A stretch of DNA of 64,000 nucleotides from Azospirillum endophyticum (GTDB lineage: Bacteria; Pseudomonadota; Alphaproteobacteria; Azospirillales; Azospirillaceae), in assembly GCF_016595245.1 (NCBI RefSeq), contig NZ_JAENHM010000084.1, positions 62,001 through 126,000 on the forward strand, in the 5' to 3' direction. Both the position numbers and the translations under genes were made by a program. Positions 37,163-45,905 of the stretch are shown here, piece by piece. A model generated the notes under the pieces. It had not been told where the DNA came from. It ran no database searches and saw only the letters and a program-made list of their open reading frames with translations. Within the stretch, counting starts at the first letter, position 1. Each line of letters begins with the position of its first letter.

Positions 37163-38587
37163 CTATTCGGCAAGGCTTTCCCGGACCAGCGGCCGGTAGG
37201 CGGACTGCCGGCCCCAGGCACCGCCGATCATGGCGGCGGCCGTGAGAAAGCCGTATGAGACCGCTGCCAGGGCAGTGACCTGGAACAGGGTTGAAAGGCC
37301 GGCGCCGAACCATGCGACCGCCGACCAGCCGACGAAGGCCGCAAGGATCATGCGCACCGTGCCCGCCAGGACGGGAAACAGCACGCGCTTGGCTCCCTGG
37401 CTTGCGAAATAGAGCGCCAGACCCAGCCCGACGGCGCCATACACCGGCGCGACGGTGCGCAGATAGAGGCTGCCCATCGCCAGCACCTGGGGATCGTCGC
37501 TGAACAGACCGATCCAGCCTTGCGGGAAGATCGCTGCGGCAAGGCCGATGGACTCGGTCATCCCAAAGGCAAGGGCGGCCCCGATCCAGGCGACGCGACG
37601 CGCCCGCGCTCCCTGTCCGGCCCCGATGTTGTGGCCGACCATGGTCACCATGGCGGTGCCGAGCCCGAAGACCAGCGGGATCTGGAGGTAATCGAGGCGC
37701 GAGGCGATGCCGTACCCGGCGATGGCATCGGCGCCGAACCGGCCGACCGCGGCGGTGACGAATGTGACGGTGAGATTGACCTGGACCGTGCCGACCGCCG
37801 ACAGGAGGCCGACGCTCATGATGTCCTTGAACAAGGCCGCGCGCAGCGGAACGATCCTGAGCTTCAGCAGGCTTCTCGTGGAGCGCAGATACAGGATCAG
37901 GGCAAGCGCCACGCATGCATAATAGACGACCACCGCAATCCCGCCGCCTGCAATGCCGAGGCGGGGAAAAGGCCCCCAGCCGAAGATCAAGGCCGGCGAC
38001 AGGAGGATGAGGATGACGGTACCGGCTGAGATCGCCTGCGCCGGCACCGTCACGTTTCCGGCGCCGCGCAGGGCCGATGACAGCAAGGCGGTGACCCAGA
38101 GCGGGATGGAGCCGGCGAACACGGCTCCGGAATAGGTGAGCGCCGCCGTCAGCGCCGGCCCTTCGCCTCCCATCGCCCGGTAGAGAGCCGGTCCGGCAAG
38201 CAGGGCCGCGGCTGTGAAGAGGATGCCGAATGCGCAGGCGAGGACGAACGCATGCCAGATCAGCGCTTCGGCATCGTCGCGGCGCTCCGCTCCCAAGGCC
38301 CGTGCGACGGCCGAGGAGACACCGCCGCCGATCCCGCCATTCGCCATCATCTGCATCAGCATGAGAACGGGGAACACCAGGGCGACCCCGGCGAGCGCCT
38401 CCGTCCCGAGAAAGCCGACGAACCAGGTCTCGGCCACCCCGACAAGCGTCTGGACGACGAGCACCAGCGTCGTCGGCACGGCAAGGCGGAGCATCGTCGG
38501 TGCGATCGGCCCGGCGAGAACGCCGGATGGCACTTTATACCCAGGCGCTGGGGCCGCTGGGCCCTCCCGGCGGGACAGGGCGGTCAT
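37163..38587 (-). CDS. MATE family efflux transporter
   Basis: Multidrug exporter of 474 residues with 12 predicted helices in two six-helix bundles. Family landmarks: the first helix region with PTTLVLVVQTLVGVAETWFVGFLG, the second with FPVLMLMQMMANGGIGGGVSSAVARALGA, and the half-repeat GYGIASRLDYLQIPLVFGLGTAMVTMVGHNIGAG. It exports cationic or aromatic compounds with Na+ or H+. The start MTALSRREG has AAGGAA upstream; a further in-frame ATG at 38638 has no support. It lies with two TetR genes and an SDR gene on the minus strand. Confidence 0.93.
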   Translation of the reverse strand: MTALSRREGPAAPAPGYKVPSGVLAGPIAPTMLRLAVPTTLVLVVQTLVGVAETWFVGFLGTEALAGVALVFPVLMLMQMMANGGIGGGVSSAVARALGAERRDDAEALIWHAFVLACAFGILFTAAALLAGPALYRAMGGEGPALTAALTYSGAVFAGSIPLWVTALLSSALRGAGNVTVPAQAISAGTVILILLSPALIFGWGPFPRLGIAGGGIAVVVYYACVALALILYLRSTRSLLKLRIVPLRAALFKDIMSVGLLSAVGTVQVNLTVTFVTAAVGRFGADAIAGYGIASRLDYLQIPLVFGLGTAMVTMVGHNIGAGQGARARRVAWIGAALAFGMTESIGLAAAIFPQGWIGLFSDDPQVLAMGSLYLRTVAPVYGAVGLGLALYFASQGAKRVLFPVLAGTVRMILAAFVGWSAVAWFGAGLSTLFQVTALAAVSYGFLTAAAMIGGAWGRQSAYRPLVRESLAE

Positions 38588-38657
38588 GGCATTTCCTTCA
38601 TCAGACCGAACGTGACGTGATTGTTTCCCCTCGGGCACGGGCGACGTCGCGGCTCGG

Positions 38658-39473
38658 TCAGACCGGCAGCCGCAGCATCTTGCGCAGGCTCTTGTCGAAG
38701 GCGGCAGCCGGGACGAAACGGCGCAGCACGCTGACTTGGCGCGCCAGCTTCCCGGCCGGGTAGCGCAGTTTCGGTTCGGAAGCCATTGCGGCTTTCACGA
38801 TGGTTTCGGCAACGATCTCCGGGGTGTCGCCCTTCCTGATCGCCTCCCCGACAGCCAGGGTCATGCCCGCACGCGCGGACTCATAGGCATCGATCCACCG
38901 GTCCGGCTTGATGAGGTTTCCGTCGAAGGACGTTCGTGTATAGGCCGGCTCGACGAGCGTGACCCGAATGCCCAGCGTGCGCAACTCATGGTCAAGGGAT
39001 TGGGAATAGCCTTCGACGGCGTGTTTCGTTGCCGAATAGAGCGCAAAATACGGAGCCGGGATGAACCCCTGCGCCGAACTCAGATTGATGATCCTGCCCT
39101 TTTTCTGCCGGCGCATGATCGGCAGAACCGCGTTGGTCATGCGGATGACGCCGAACACGTTCACATCGAACAGTGCCTGGGCCTGCTGAAGAGAGGACTC
39201 CTCTGCGCCACCGAAGAGGCCGACGCCGGCATTGTTGACGAGGAGGTCGATCCGCCCGACTTCGGCCAGGACATCTTCGACGAGCTTCGTCACCGATGCA
39301 TCGTCGGTCACGTCGCAGGTCAGCATGCAGACACCGTCGGGTCCCTCGGTGGTCGCATGGCGGCTGGTCCCGAACACGTCGAAGCCGGCGGCTTGCAGCG
39401 CCTTGGCTGCGGCATATCCGATGCCGGACGATGCGCCTGTCACCAGGGCGACGGCACGATTGGTCTTGTCCAT
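38658..39473 (-). CDS. SDR family oxidoreductase
   Basis: Classical short-chain dehydrogenase of 271 residues. The cofactor motif TGASSGIGYAAAKAL begins near residue 13, NNAG at about 84, the catalytic serine in NLSSAQG and YSATK with Tyr and Lys are all present. R in FGTSRHA suggests NADP(H). The C-terminus (LRRFVPAAAFDKSLRKMLRLPV) resembles SDRs often annotated as oxidoreductases of unknown substrate next to TetR genes. It is divergent from the RND efflux operon with a 45-nt palindrome between, so it may share that operon's regulator. Confidence 0.9.
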   Translation of the reverse strand: MDKTNRAVALVTGASSGIGYAAAKALQAAGFDVFGTSRHATTEGPDGVCMLTCDVTDDASVTKLVEDVLAEVGRIDLLVNNAGVGLFGGAEESSLQQAQALFDVNVFGVIRMTNAVLPIMRRQKKGRIINLSSAQGFIPAPYFALYSATKHAVEGYSQSLDHELRTLGIRVTLVEPAYTRTSFDGNLIKPDRWIDAYESARAGMTLAVGEAIRKGDTPEIVAETIVKAAMASEPKLRYPAGKLARQVSVLRRFVPAAAFDKSLRKMLRLPV

Positions 39474-39600
39474 GGAGATCACTGTCCTCGTCTTGCGGGA
39501 TTCGGGGCCTGGAATGCCGTGGCAGGCGCGAATGCGGCCTCGGCCGGATTTCACGACGTCCGCCGGGCCGTTCCCTCTCGCGATCAGGCCGCCGGATTTG

Positions 39601-39645
39601 GATTGCGTACGACCTCTATATCCAATATAGATGTCGTACGCAATC
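39601..39645. promoter_or_regulatory. 45-nt near-perfect palindrome between SDR gene and RND efflux operon
   Basis: GATTGCGTACGAC (39601-39613) is perfectly inverted at 39633-39645; after one mismatch the inner TCTATAT/ATATAGA arms also match, leaving a 3-base loop. It lies 20 bases before the efflux operon's first start codon and 128 bases from the divergent SDR gene. The length fits a TetR dimer-of-dimers operator such as those before RND pump genes. The A/T-rich middle could hold a -10 box. Confidence 0.75.
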
Positions 39646-39665
39646 TAATTTAACCGGGGGCGGGC

Positions 39666-40775
39666 ATGAAGAAGAGACCCATGATCGTGGCGGGCGGCGT
39701 TCTGACGGCGGCGCTGGGCGCGGCCGCATTCGTGACGCTGTCCATGCACACGCAGGAGGCGTCGGCGGTGGGCGACCCCCGCCAGGATGCTCCCGTCGTC
39801 CGGCTTGCCACCGCGGCTCCGGTGAACGGATCGGACCGCGGCTTCACCGGCGTCGTCGGGGCGAGGGTGCAGAGCAACCTCGGCTTCCGCGTCCCCGGCA
39901 AGATCGTGGAGCGGCTGGCAACGGTCGGCCAAGCGGTCAAGGCCGGCCAGCCGCTGATGCGCATCGACGAGACCGACCTGCGCCTCGCGCTCACCGCCAA
40001 ACGCAACGCGGTTGCCGCGGCACGCGCGGCGGTCGTCCAGACCCAGGCGGACGAGCGGCGCTACGCCAGCCTGGTCAATGACGGATGGGCCTCCCGCCAG
40101 CGTCACGAACAGGCGAAGGCCGCGCTGGACACCGCCAGGGCGCAGCTCGCCAGCGCCGAAGCGGATGCGCGGGTCGCCGAGAACGAGGCGACCTACTCGG
40201 TCCTGGTGGCCGACAGCGACGGAACGGTGGTCGAAACGCTCGGCGAGCCGGGACAGGTCGTCGCCGCCGGCCAGACCGTCGTCCGGATCGCCCAGACCGG
40301 CCCGCGCGAGGCGGTGGTGGCGCTGCCGGAAACCATCCGGCCGCCGATCGGTTCGCCGGCCGAAGCCAGCCTCTATGGGACCGAGGGGCAGCGCTACGGC
40401 GCACATCTGCGTCAATTGTCGGACGCCGCCGATGCCCAGACCCGCACATACGAAGCCCGCTACGTGCTCGATGGCGACGCGGCGGCGGCGCCTCTCGGCG
40501 CGACGGTCACCGTCAGGCTGGCGGGCCCGACGGGGCAGGCGGACATGCAGGTGCCGCTGGGCGCCGTGCTGGACGATGGCCGGAGGACCGGTGTCTGGGC
40601 CCTGGATCGCACCAGCTCGACGGTGCGCTTCCAGCCGGTCCGGCTGGTCCGGGTGAGCGGCGACACCGCCGTGATCTCCGGGCTCGGCCTCGGCGATCCG
40701 GTGGTGTCGCTCGGCGCCCATCTTCTCCAGGAGGGGGCCCGTGTCAGGACCGCCTCCGACAGCGGGGTCCAGTGA
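39666..40775 (+). CDS. RND efflux periplasmic adaptor subunit (MFP/HlyD family)
   Basis: Periplasmic adaptor of 369 residues that links an RND pump to an outer-membrane channel. An N-terminal membrane anchor (IVAGGVLTAALGAAAFVTL) without a lipobox cysteine is followed by a lipoyl domain first half (NLGFRVPGKIVERLATVGQAVKAGQPLMRID), a coiled-coil hairpin (about residues 100-165, Ala/Arg/Gln-rich), the second lipoyl half (SDGTVVETLGEPGQVVAAGQTV) and beta-barrel and membrane-proximal domains. A G-rich site precedes the ATG. It overlaps the pump gene (TGATG). No outer-membrane channel gene is nearby. Confidence 0.94.
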   Translation: MKKRPMIVAGGVLTAALGAAAFVTLSMHTQEASAVGDPRQDAPVVRLATAAPVNGSDRGFTGVVGARVQSNLGFRVPGKIVERLATVGQAVKAGQPLMRIDETDLRLALTAKRNAVAAARAAVVQTQADERRYASLVNDGWASRQRHEQAKAALDTARAQLASAEADARVAENEATYSVLVADSDGTVVETLGEPGQVVAAGQTVVRIAQTGPREAVVALPETIRPPIGSPAEASLYGTEGQRYGAHLRQLSDAADAQTRTYEARYVLDGDAAAAPLGATVTVRLAGPTGQADMQVPLGAVLDDGRRTGVWALDRTSSTVRFQPVRLVRVSGDTAVISGLGLGDPVVSLGAHLLQEGARVRTASDSGVQ

Positions 40776-43700
40776 TGAGCCTCAATCTTTCCGCGCTCGC
40801 CGTCCGCGAACGCGCCGTCACCCTGTTCTTCATCCTTCTGCTGGCAGCGGCAGGCGCCTTCGCGTTCGTCATGCTCGGACGGGCGGAGGACCCCTCCTTC
40901 ACCATCAAGACCCTGACGGTCACCAGCGTCTGGCCGGGCGCCACGGCGCGCGAGATGCAGGATCTCGTCGCCGAACCGCTGGAAAAGCGCCTTCAGGAAC
41001 TGAGCTGGTACGACCGGGTGGAGACGACGACGCGGCCCGGCTACGCCTATATGACCCTCACGCTGAAGGACAGCACGCCGCCGGCCAGGGTGCAGGAGGA
41101 GTTCTACCAGGCCCGCAAGAAGATCGGCGACGAGACGCGCAACCTGCCGCCCGGCGTGCTCGGTCCCTTCGTCAACGACGAATATTCCGACGTCAGCTTC
41201 GCCCTCTATGCGCTCAAGGCCAAGGGCCTGCCGATGCGCGAACTGGCCCGGCAGGCCGAGGCGATCCGCCAGGACCTGCTGCATGTGCCCGGCGTCAAGA
41301 AGGTCAACATCCTGGGCGAGCGTCCGGAACGGATCTTCGTCGAGTTCTCCTATGCCAAGCTGGCGACCCTCGGCGTGTCGGCCCAGGACATCATCGCCGC
41401 CTTGCAGCGGCAGAACACCGTCACGCCGTCCGGCTCGATCGACACCCAGGGACCGCAGGTCTTCATCCGGATCGACGGCGCCTATGACGGGGTGCAGGCG
41501 ATCGCCGACACGCCGATCGTCGCCGCCGGGCGGACGCTGAAGCTGTCGGACATCGCCGAGGTCCGCCGCGGCTACGAGGATCCGCCGACCTACATCATCC
41601 GTCATCAGGGCGAACCCACCGTCATGCTGGCGACGGTCATGCAGGAGGGCTGGGACGGCCTCGCGCTCGGCAAGGCGCTGGAGGAACGCGCCGCGGGCAT
41701 TGCGCGGTCGCTGCCGCTCGGAATGACGCTCGCCAAGGTGAGCGATCAGGCCGTCAACATCACCTCGGCGGTCAACGAGTTCATGATGAAGTTCGCCATG
41801 GCGCTGGGCGTGGTGCTGCTGGTCAGCCTGCTCAGCCTCGGCTGGCGCGTCGGCATCGTCGTGGCGGCGGCCGTGCCGCTGACGCTCGCCGTCGTCTTCC
41901 TGATCATGCTGGAAACCGGCCGCTTCTTCGACCGCATCACGCTGGGCGCGCTGATCCTGTCGCTCGGCCTGCTGGTGGACGACGCCATCATCGCCATCGA
42001 GGTGATGGTGGTGAAGATGGAGGAGGGCGTCGACCGCATCAGGGCGGCCGCCTATGCCTGGAGCCACACCGCGGCGCCGATGCTGTCGGGAACGCTGGTG
42101 ACCATCGCCGGCTTCCTGCCGGTGGGGTTCGCGCACTCGAGCGCCGGCGAATATGCCGGCAACATCTTCTGGGTCGTCGGCTTCTCCCTGATCGTCTCCT
42201 GGGTCGTCGCGGTGGTCTTCACCCCCTATCTGGGCGTCAAGATGCTGCCGGCGATCGAACCGGTCGCCGGCGGTCACGCGGCGATCTACGGCACCCCGAA
42301 CTACCGGCGCCTGCGGCGGCTCATCGCCTTCGCCGTGCGTCACAAGATCGTGACCTGCGGCGTCGTCGGCCTCGCCTTCGTCTTCGCCATCGTCGGCATG
42401 GGCGGCGTCAAGCAGCAGTTCTTCCCGACCTCCGACCGCCCCGAGGTGCTGGTGGAGGTCCGCCTGCCGGAAGGCACCAGCATCGAGACGACCACGGCCT
42501 CCGTCGAGAAGATCGAACGCTGGCTGACCGATCAGCCGGAGGCGAAGATCGTCACCAGCTATGTCGGCCAGGGCGCTCCCCGCTTCTTCTTCGCCATGGC
42601 ACCGGAACTGCCCGATCCCGCCTTCGCCAAGATCGTCGTGCTGACCCCGGACGCCGAGGCGCGCGAGGCCTTGAAGCACCGGCTGCGGCAGGCCGTGGCG
42701 CAGGGCGTGGTGCCCGAGGCCCATGTGCGCGTCACCCAGCTGGTGTTCGGCCCCTACACGCCGTTCCCGGTCGAATTCCGGGTGATGGGCCCCGATCCGG
42801 CAAAGCTCTACGACATTTCCGACAAGGCCCTCGCCATCATGCGCAGCGTGCCGGATGTCCGGCAGGCCAGCCGGGATTGGGGCAACCGCACGCCGGTGCT
42901 CCGCTTCACGCCCGATCAGGACCGCCTGAACCTCATCGGCCTCTCGCCGGCCGAGGTGGGGCAGCAACTCCAGTTCCTTCTCACCGGGATTGCCGTCACC
43001 CAGGTGCGCGAGGACATCCGCAATGTGCCCATCGTGGCGCGCAGCGCCGGCGGCGAGCGCCTGGACCCGGCGCGTCTGGCCGATTTCTCGCTGACGAGCC
43101 GGACCGGCCAGCCGATCCCGCTCGACCAGATCGGCCATGCGGAGATAAGGCTGGAGGAACCGTTGATGAAGCGCCGGGACCGGACATCGGTCATCACGAT
43201 CCGCTCGGACATCAACGAGGCGACCCAACCTCCGGAGGTTTCCAAGCAGATCATGACGGCCCTGGAGCCGCTGATCGCCTCGCTGCCGCCCGGCTACCGC
43301 ATCGAGATGGGCGGGTCGATCGAGGAATCCGCCAAGGCCAACACGGCGCTCGGCAAGGTCTTCCCGGTCATGATCGCGGCCATGCTGGTCTTCATCATGC
43401 TGCAGGTGCGGTCCTTCTCGATGATGGCCATGGTCCTGCTGACGGCGCCGCTCGGCGTCGTCGGCGTCGTGCCCATGCTGCTCGCCTTCAACCAGCCCTT
43501 CGGCTTCAACGCCATCCTGGGGCTGATCGGGCTGGCCGGCATCCTGATGCGCAACACGCTGATCCTGACCGAGCAGATCAAGGAGAACAAGGCGGCCGGC
43601 TACGACGACTATCACGCCGTCATCGAAGCCACGGTGCAGCGGACGCGACCGGTGATCCTGACCGCCCTTGCCGCGGTGCTGGCCTTCATCCCGCTCACGC

Positions 43701-43867
43701 ATTCGGTGTTCTGGGGATCGATGGCCTACACGCTGATCGGCGGCACGGCGGTCGGCACGGTGCTGATCCTGCTCTTCCTTCCGGCCCTCTATGCGGCATG
43801 GTTCCGGATCAAGCCGGCGGCCGTCAGCGAAACGTCAACCGCCCATGCCCGTCTCGGCGTGATCTGA
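40775..43867 (+). CDS. RND efflux pump permease subunit (AcrB/MexF family)
   Basis: Proton-driven inner-membrane pump of 1030 residues, the normal size, with 12 helices and two large periplasmic loops. Family markers: an N-terminal helix after AVRERAVTLFF, the ATAREMQDLVAEPLEKRLQEL porter region, the proton-relay helix LVDDAIIAIEVMVVKMEEG with the two aspartates, and the second-half GLAGILMRNTLILTEQIKEN. The sequence is of the group with paired MFP subunits often called the acriflavin/hydrophobe exporters; substrate unknown. It is translationally coupled to the MFP gene. The 45-nt palindrome upstream indicates tight regulation. Confidence 0.95.
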   Translation: MSLNLSALAVRERAVTLFFILLLAAAGAFAFVMLGRAEDPSFTIKTLTVTSVWPGATAREMQDLVAEPLEKRLQELSWYDRVETTTRPGYAYMTLTLKDSTPPARVQEEFYQARKKIGDETRNLPPGVLGPFVNDEYSDVSFALYALKAKGLPMRELARQAEAIRQDLLHVPGVKKVNILGERPERIFVEFSYAKLATLGVSAQDIIAALQRQNTVTPSGSIDTQGPQVFIRIDGAYDGVQAIADTPIVAAGRTLKLSDIAEVRRGYEDPPTYIIRHQGEPTVMLATVMQEGWDGLALGKALEERAAGIARSLPLGMTLAKVSDQAVNITSAVNEFMMKFAMALGVVLLVSLLSLGWRVGIVVAAAVPLTLAVVFLIMLETGRFFDRITLGALILSLGLLVDDAIIAIEVMVVKMEEGVDRIRAAAYAWSHTAAPMLSGTLVTIAGFLPVGFAHSSAGEYAGNIFWVVGFSLIVSWVVAVVFTPYLGVKMLPAIEPVAGGHAAIYGTPNYRRLRRLIAFAVRHKIVTCGVVGLAFVFAIVGMGGVKQQFFPTSDRPEVLVEVRLPEGTSIETTTASVEKIERWLTDQPEAKIVTSYVGQGAPRFFFAMAPELPDPAFAKIVVLTPDAEAREALKHRLRQAVAQGVVPEAHVRVTQLVFGPYTPFPVEFRVMGPDPAKLYDISDKALAIMRSVPDVRQASRDWGNRTPVLRFTPDQDRLNLIGLSPAEVGQQLQFLLTGIAVTQVREDIRNVPIVARSAGGERLDPARLADFSLTSRTGQPIPLDQIGHAEIRLEEPLMKRRDRTSVITIRSDINEATQPPEVSKQIMTALEPLIASLPPGYRIEMGGSIEESAKANTALGKVFPVMIAAMLVFIMLQVRSFSMMAMVLLTAPLGVVGVVPMLLAFNQPFGFNAILGLIGLAGILMRNTLILTEQIKENKAAGYDDYHAVIEATVQRTRPVILTALAAVLAFIPLTHSVFWGSMAYTLIGGTAVGTVLILLFLPALYAAWFRIKPAAVSETSTAHARLGVI

Positions 43868-43963
43868 AAGGCGGCCGAGGTGGCCGCTCGACAAGAGGGG
43901 CCGCCTCGCAACCCGCCGGGAAAACCGTCGTTGGGCGGGCGCCGGTGCCGAGCCGAAGCCCGC

Positions 43964-44260
43964 TCACCGTCGGCCCGACCGGCAGGGAGCCGTCGATGCC
44001 CGGGGAATCAGCGTCGGCTGGGCCACCCGGATCCGGTCGCTGGCCGACGCGGCGCCCCGGGACAGCAGGTCCAGGGCCTCCGCCGCGATGCGGTCGAAGG
44101 GCACGCCTACGGAGGTCAGCAGCACCGACAGGCCGAGCTTGACCAGCGCCGACAAGGCTCCGATCGCGGTGTTGTCGTTCATCGCGAAGATGGCGGTCGG
44201 CCGTATTGGACCGCTCATCAGGCGTTCGGCGGCACGGCCAGCGTCGCGTCCAACGTGCTT
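43964..44260 (-). pseudogene. LacI-type regulator, C-terminal fossil
   Basis: The minus-strand frame reads AAERLMSGPIRPTAIFAMNDNTAIGALSALVKLGLSV, characteristic of the effector domain of LacI regulators, then jumps to LTSVGVPFDRIAAEALDLLS and ends VAQPTLIPRASTAP, the usual LacI end. About 20 residues including the GFDD motif are missing between, and there is no helix-turn-helix upstream. It is a truncated, internally deleted remnant and abuts a chemoreceptor remnant on the other strand. Confidence 0.75.
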
Positions 44261-44344
44261 GATGCGGCGGGCGCCCTCTCCGACGGCAGCAAGCGCCTCG
44301 ACCGCGAGGTCTCCAGCTTCCTCGGCACGGTCCGGGCCGCATGA
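44240..44344 (+). pseudogene. Methyl-accepting chemotaxis protein, C-terminal fossil
   Basis: A plus-strand frame ending at 44344 reads SVASNVLDAAGALSDGSKRLDREVSSFLGTVRAA. This is the usual last stretch of alphaproteobacterial chemoreceptors (N-VLDAA-LS-S--L--EV--FL--VRAA). Nothing of the signalling tip or sensor domain remains upstream; the sequence changes abruptly into the LacI fossil. It is the tail of a deleted gene. Confidence 0.65.
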
Positions 44345-44375
44345 TTCCGGACGGTCGCCCGGCACCGGCCTTCGC

Positions 44376-45182
44376 TCACAGGGCGGCATGCCCCCTGACC
44401 GCCACCTCAAGACGCGCCTTGAGGTCGAGGAACCGCGCATCGATGGCCAGCGGGTCGTCCCGATTGAGCGCGATCATCGCCGCCCGCACTTCGCCGCCGC
44501 GGATCACCTCCAGCGCCTCCGCTTCGATCCCCGCTACGATGGCCGCGGCCACGGCTTGTGCGGTCTCGCGGGTGAAGCCCAACTCCGGACCAGCGTTGTT
44601 CGACACCATCATCGGTGTGTCGGTGGCGCCGGGATAAACAGTCAGCACATGGACGCCCTCACCTTTCAGTTCACGGCGCAGGGCTTCGCCAAACCGTGCC
44701 AGACCGGCCTTTACGCCGGCATAAGTTGCATAGAATGGCGCGCCGACCAGCCCCAGGCCCGACGAAATGTTCACCACCAGTCCTTCGCCGCTGGCACGCA
44801 GCGCCGGCAAGGCAGCCCGCGTCAACAGGATGGGCGCAGTCAGGTCGACGGCGATCATCGCGAGGATCTCCTCCTCCGTGACCTGCTCCAGCCGCCCGGC
44901 GCGAACGCCGCCGGCGTTGTTGACCAGGATGTCGAGCCCGCCTAATGCGCCGAGCGCCCGTTCGAGCGTCTGCCGACGCCCCTCGGTGGTCGCGACATCG
45001 GCCACGATGCCTGTCACCGACGCTCCAGCCTTCTGCAAGGCGTCGACCGCGGCGGCCAGCCGATCGGGGTGCCGGCCAGTGATGGCGAGGGCCACTCCCT
45101 TTTCGCCCAGCGCCTGGGCGGCGGCAAAGCCGATACCGCTGGAGCCGCCGGTGATCAGTGCGCGTTTTCCAGAGATAATCAT
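44376..45182 (-). CDS. SDR family oxidoreductase
   Basis: Classical short-chain dehydrogenase of 268 residues. Cofactor motif ITGGSSGIGFAAAQAL (residues 10-25), NNAGG at about 90, catalytic serine in NISSGLGL and YAGVK with Tyr and Lys are present. The C-terminal 50 residues (AAMIALNRDDPLAIDARFLDLKARLE) are longer than in the shortest SDRs. GGAG lies before the ATG. It follows an AhpD-like gene by 71 bases, so the two probably form an operon. The substrate is unknown. Confidence 0.9.
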   Translation of the reverse strand: MIISGKRALITGGSSGIGFAAAQALGEKGVALAITGRHPDRLAAAVDALQKAGASVTGIVADVATTEGRRQTLERALGALGGLDILVNNAGGVRAGRLEQVTEEEILAMIAVDLTAPILLTRAALPALRASGEGLVVNISSGLGLVGAPFYATYAGVKAGLARFGEALRRELKGEGVHVLTVYPGATDTPMMVSNNAGPELGFTRETAQAVAAAIVAGIEAEALEVIRGGEVRAAMIALNRDDPLAIDARFLDLKARLEVAVRGHAAL

Positions 45183-45253
45183 CTCAACTCCATATGGATC
45201 GATTCAGTACGAGGCCTGTCGGGTGCGTGGCTAGAACGGCGCTCCGCCCTGTG

Positions 45254-45814
45254 TCAGGCACTGGTAGGCTTGCTCCACTCATTGCCCTTCATGAATGCAT
45301 CGAGCGGCGTGTGGGTGATGTGGTTGGTGTAGTTGCTCATTACTTTGGTGGCGACGCCGAGCACCACCTCCAGGACGTTCCGGCGGGTAAAACCGGCCGC
45401 CAGGAAGGCATCGACGGCCGCGTCGGCGGCCCAGCCGCGATTGCGCACCACCAGGGTGACGAAGCGGTGCAATGCCTCCAGCCGGGCGTCGGGCAGTTCG
45501 CTGCCGGCACGCAGCGCGGCGATCATGTCCTCGTCCATCTTCTGCATCCGGGCGAGCGTGGTATGGCCGGCCATGCAGTAGTTGCACTCGTTCTCGAAAT
45601 TGGCGGTCAGATAGACGACCTGCTGCTCATGGGTGCTGAGCGTGGTCTTGGAGAACAGGTCCCACAGCGCCGTGTAGCCGGCCAGCAATTCCGGCGATTC
45701 CGCCATATAGGACTGCAGGTTGGGCACGAAGCCGAAAGCGGCCTTCACGCCCTCGAAAATTGGCTTTGAGGCATCCGGGGCGGTGTCGAGGGTGTGGCTG
45801 GTGAATTGGGTCAT
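45254..45814 (-). CDS. Carboxymuconolactone decarboxylase (AhpD-like) family protein
   Basis: Small helical protein of 186 residues with the AhpD core: NECNYCMAGHTTLARM carries the CxxC pair and downstream histidine that act in alkylhydroperoxidase activity. The preceding YTALWDLFSKTTLSTHEQQVVYL is typical of the family. It probably reduces organic peroxides or is a redox partner. AAGGA lies before the ATG. It lies upstream of an SDR gene and downstream of a LysR gene on the same strand. Confidence 0.92.
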   Translation of the reverse strand: MTQFTSHTLDTAPDASKPIFEGVKAAFGFVPNLQSYMAESPELLAGYTALWDLFSKTTLSTHEQQVVYLTANFENECNYCMAGHTTLARMQKMDEDMIAALRAGSELPDARLEALHRFVTLVVRNRGWAADAAVDAFLAAGFTRRNVLEVVLGVATKVMSNYTNHITHTPLDAFMKGNEWSKPTSA

Positions 45815-45905
45815 GGAGCGGTTCCTTGTTCCGTCGGTTACGGTTGACGGTTCGGACCCTGACCCATTCCTGAGGTGGCGCGTAGGCGGGCTACGCGACT
45901 AATGC

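Noticed and set aside
40460-43702. A 1080-codon open frame antisense to the RND pump gene
   Set aside because: No family resemblance, biased His/Arg/Asp/Gly composition, and a fully conserved pump gene on the other strand.
44376-45182. SDR gene as part of the bufferin block
   Set aside because: It is paired with an AhpD-like gene and separated from the bufferin operon by a LysR gene and a plus-strand pair.
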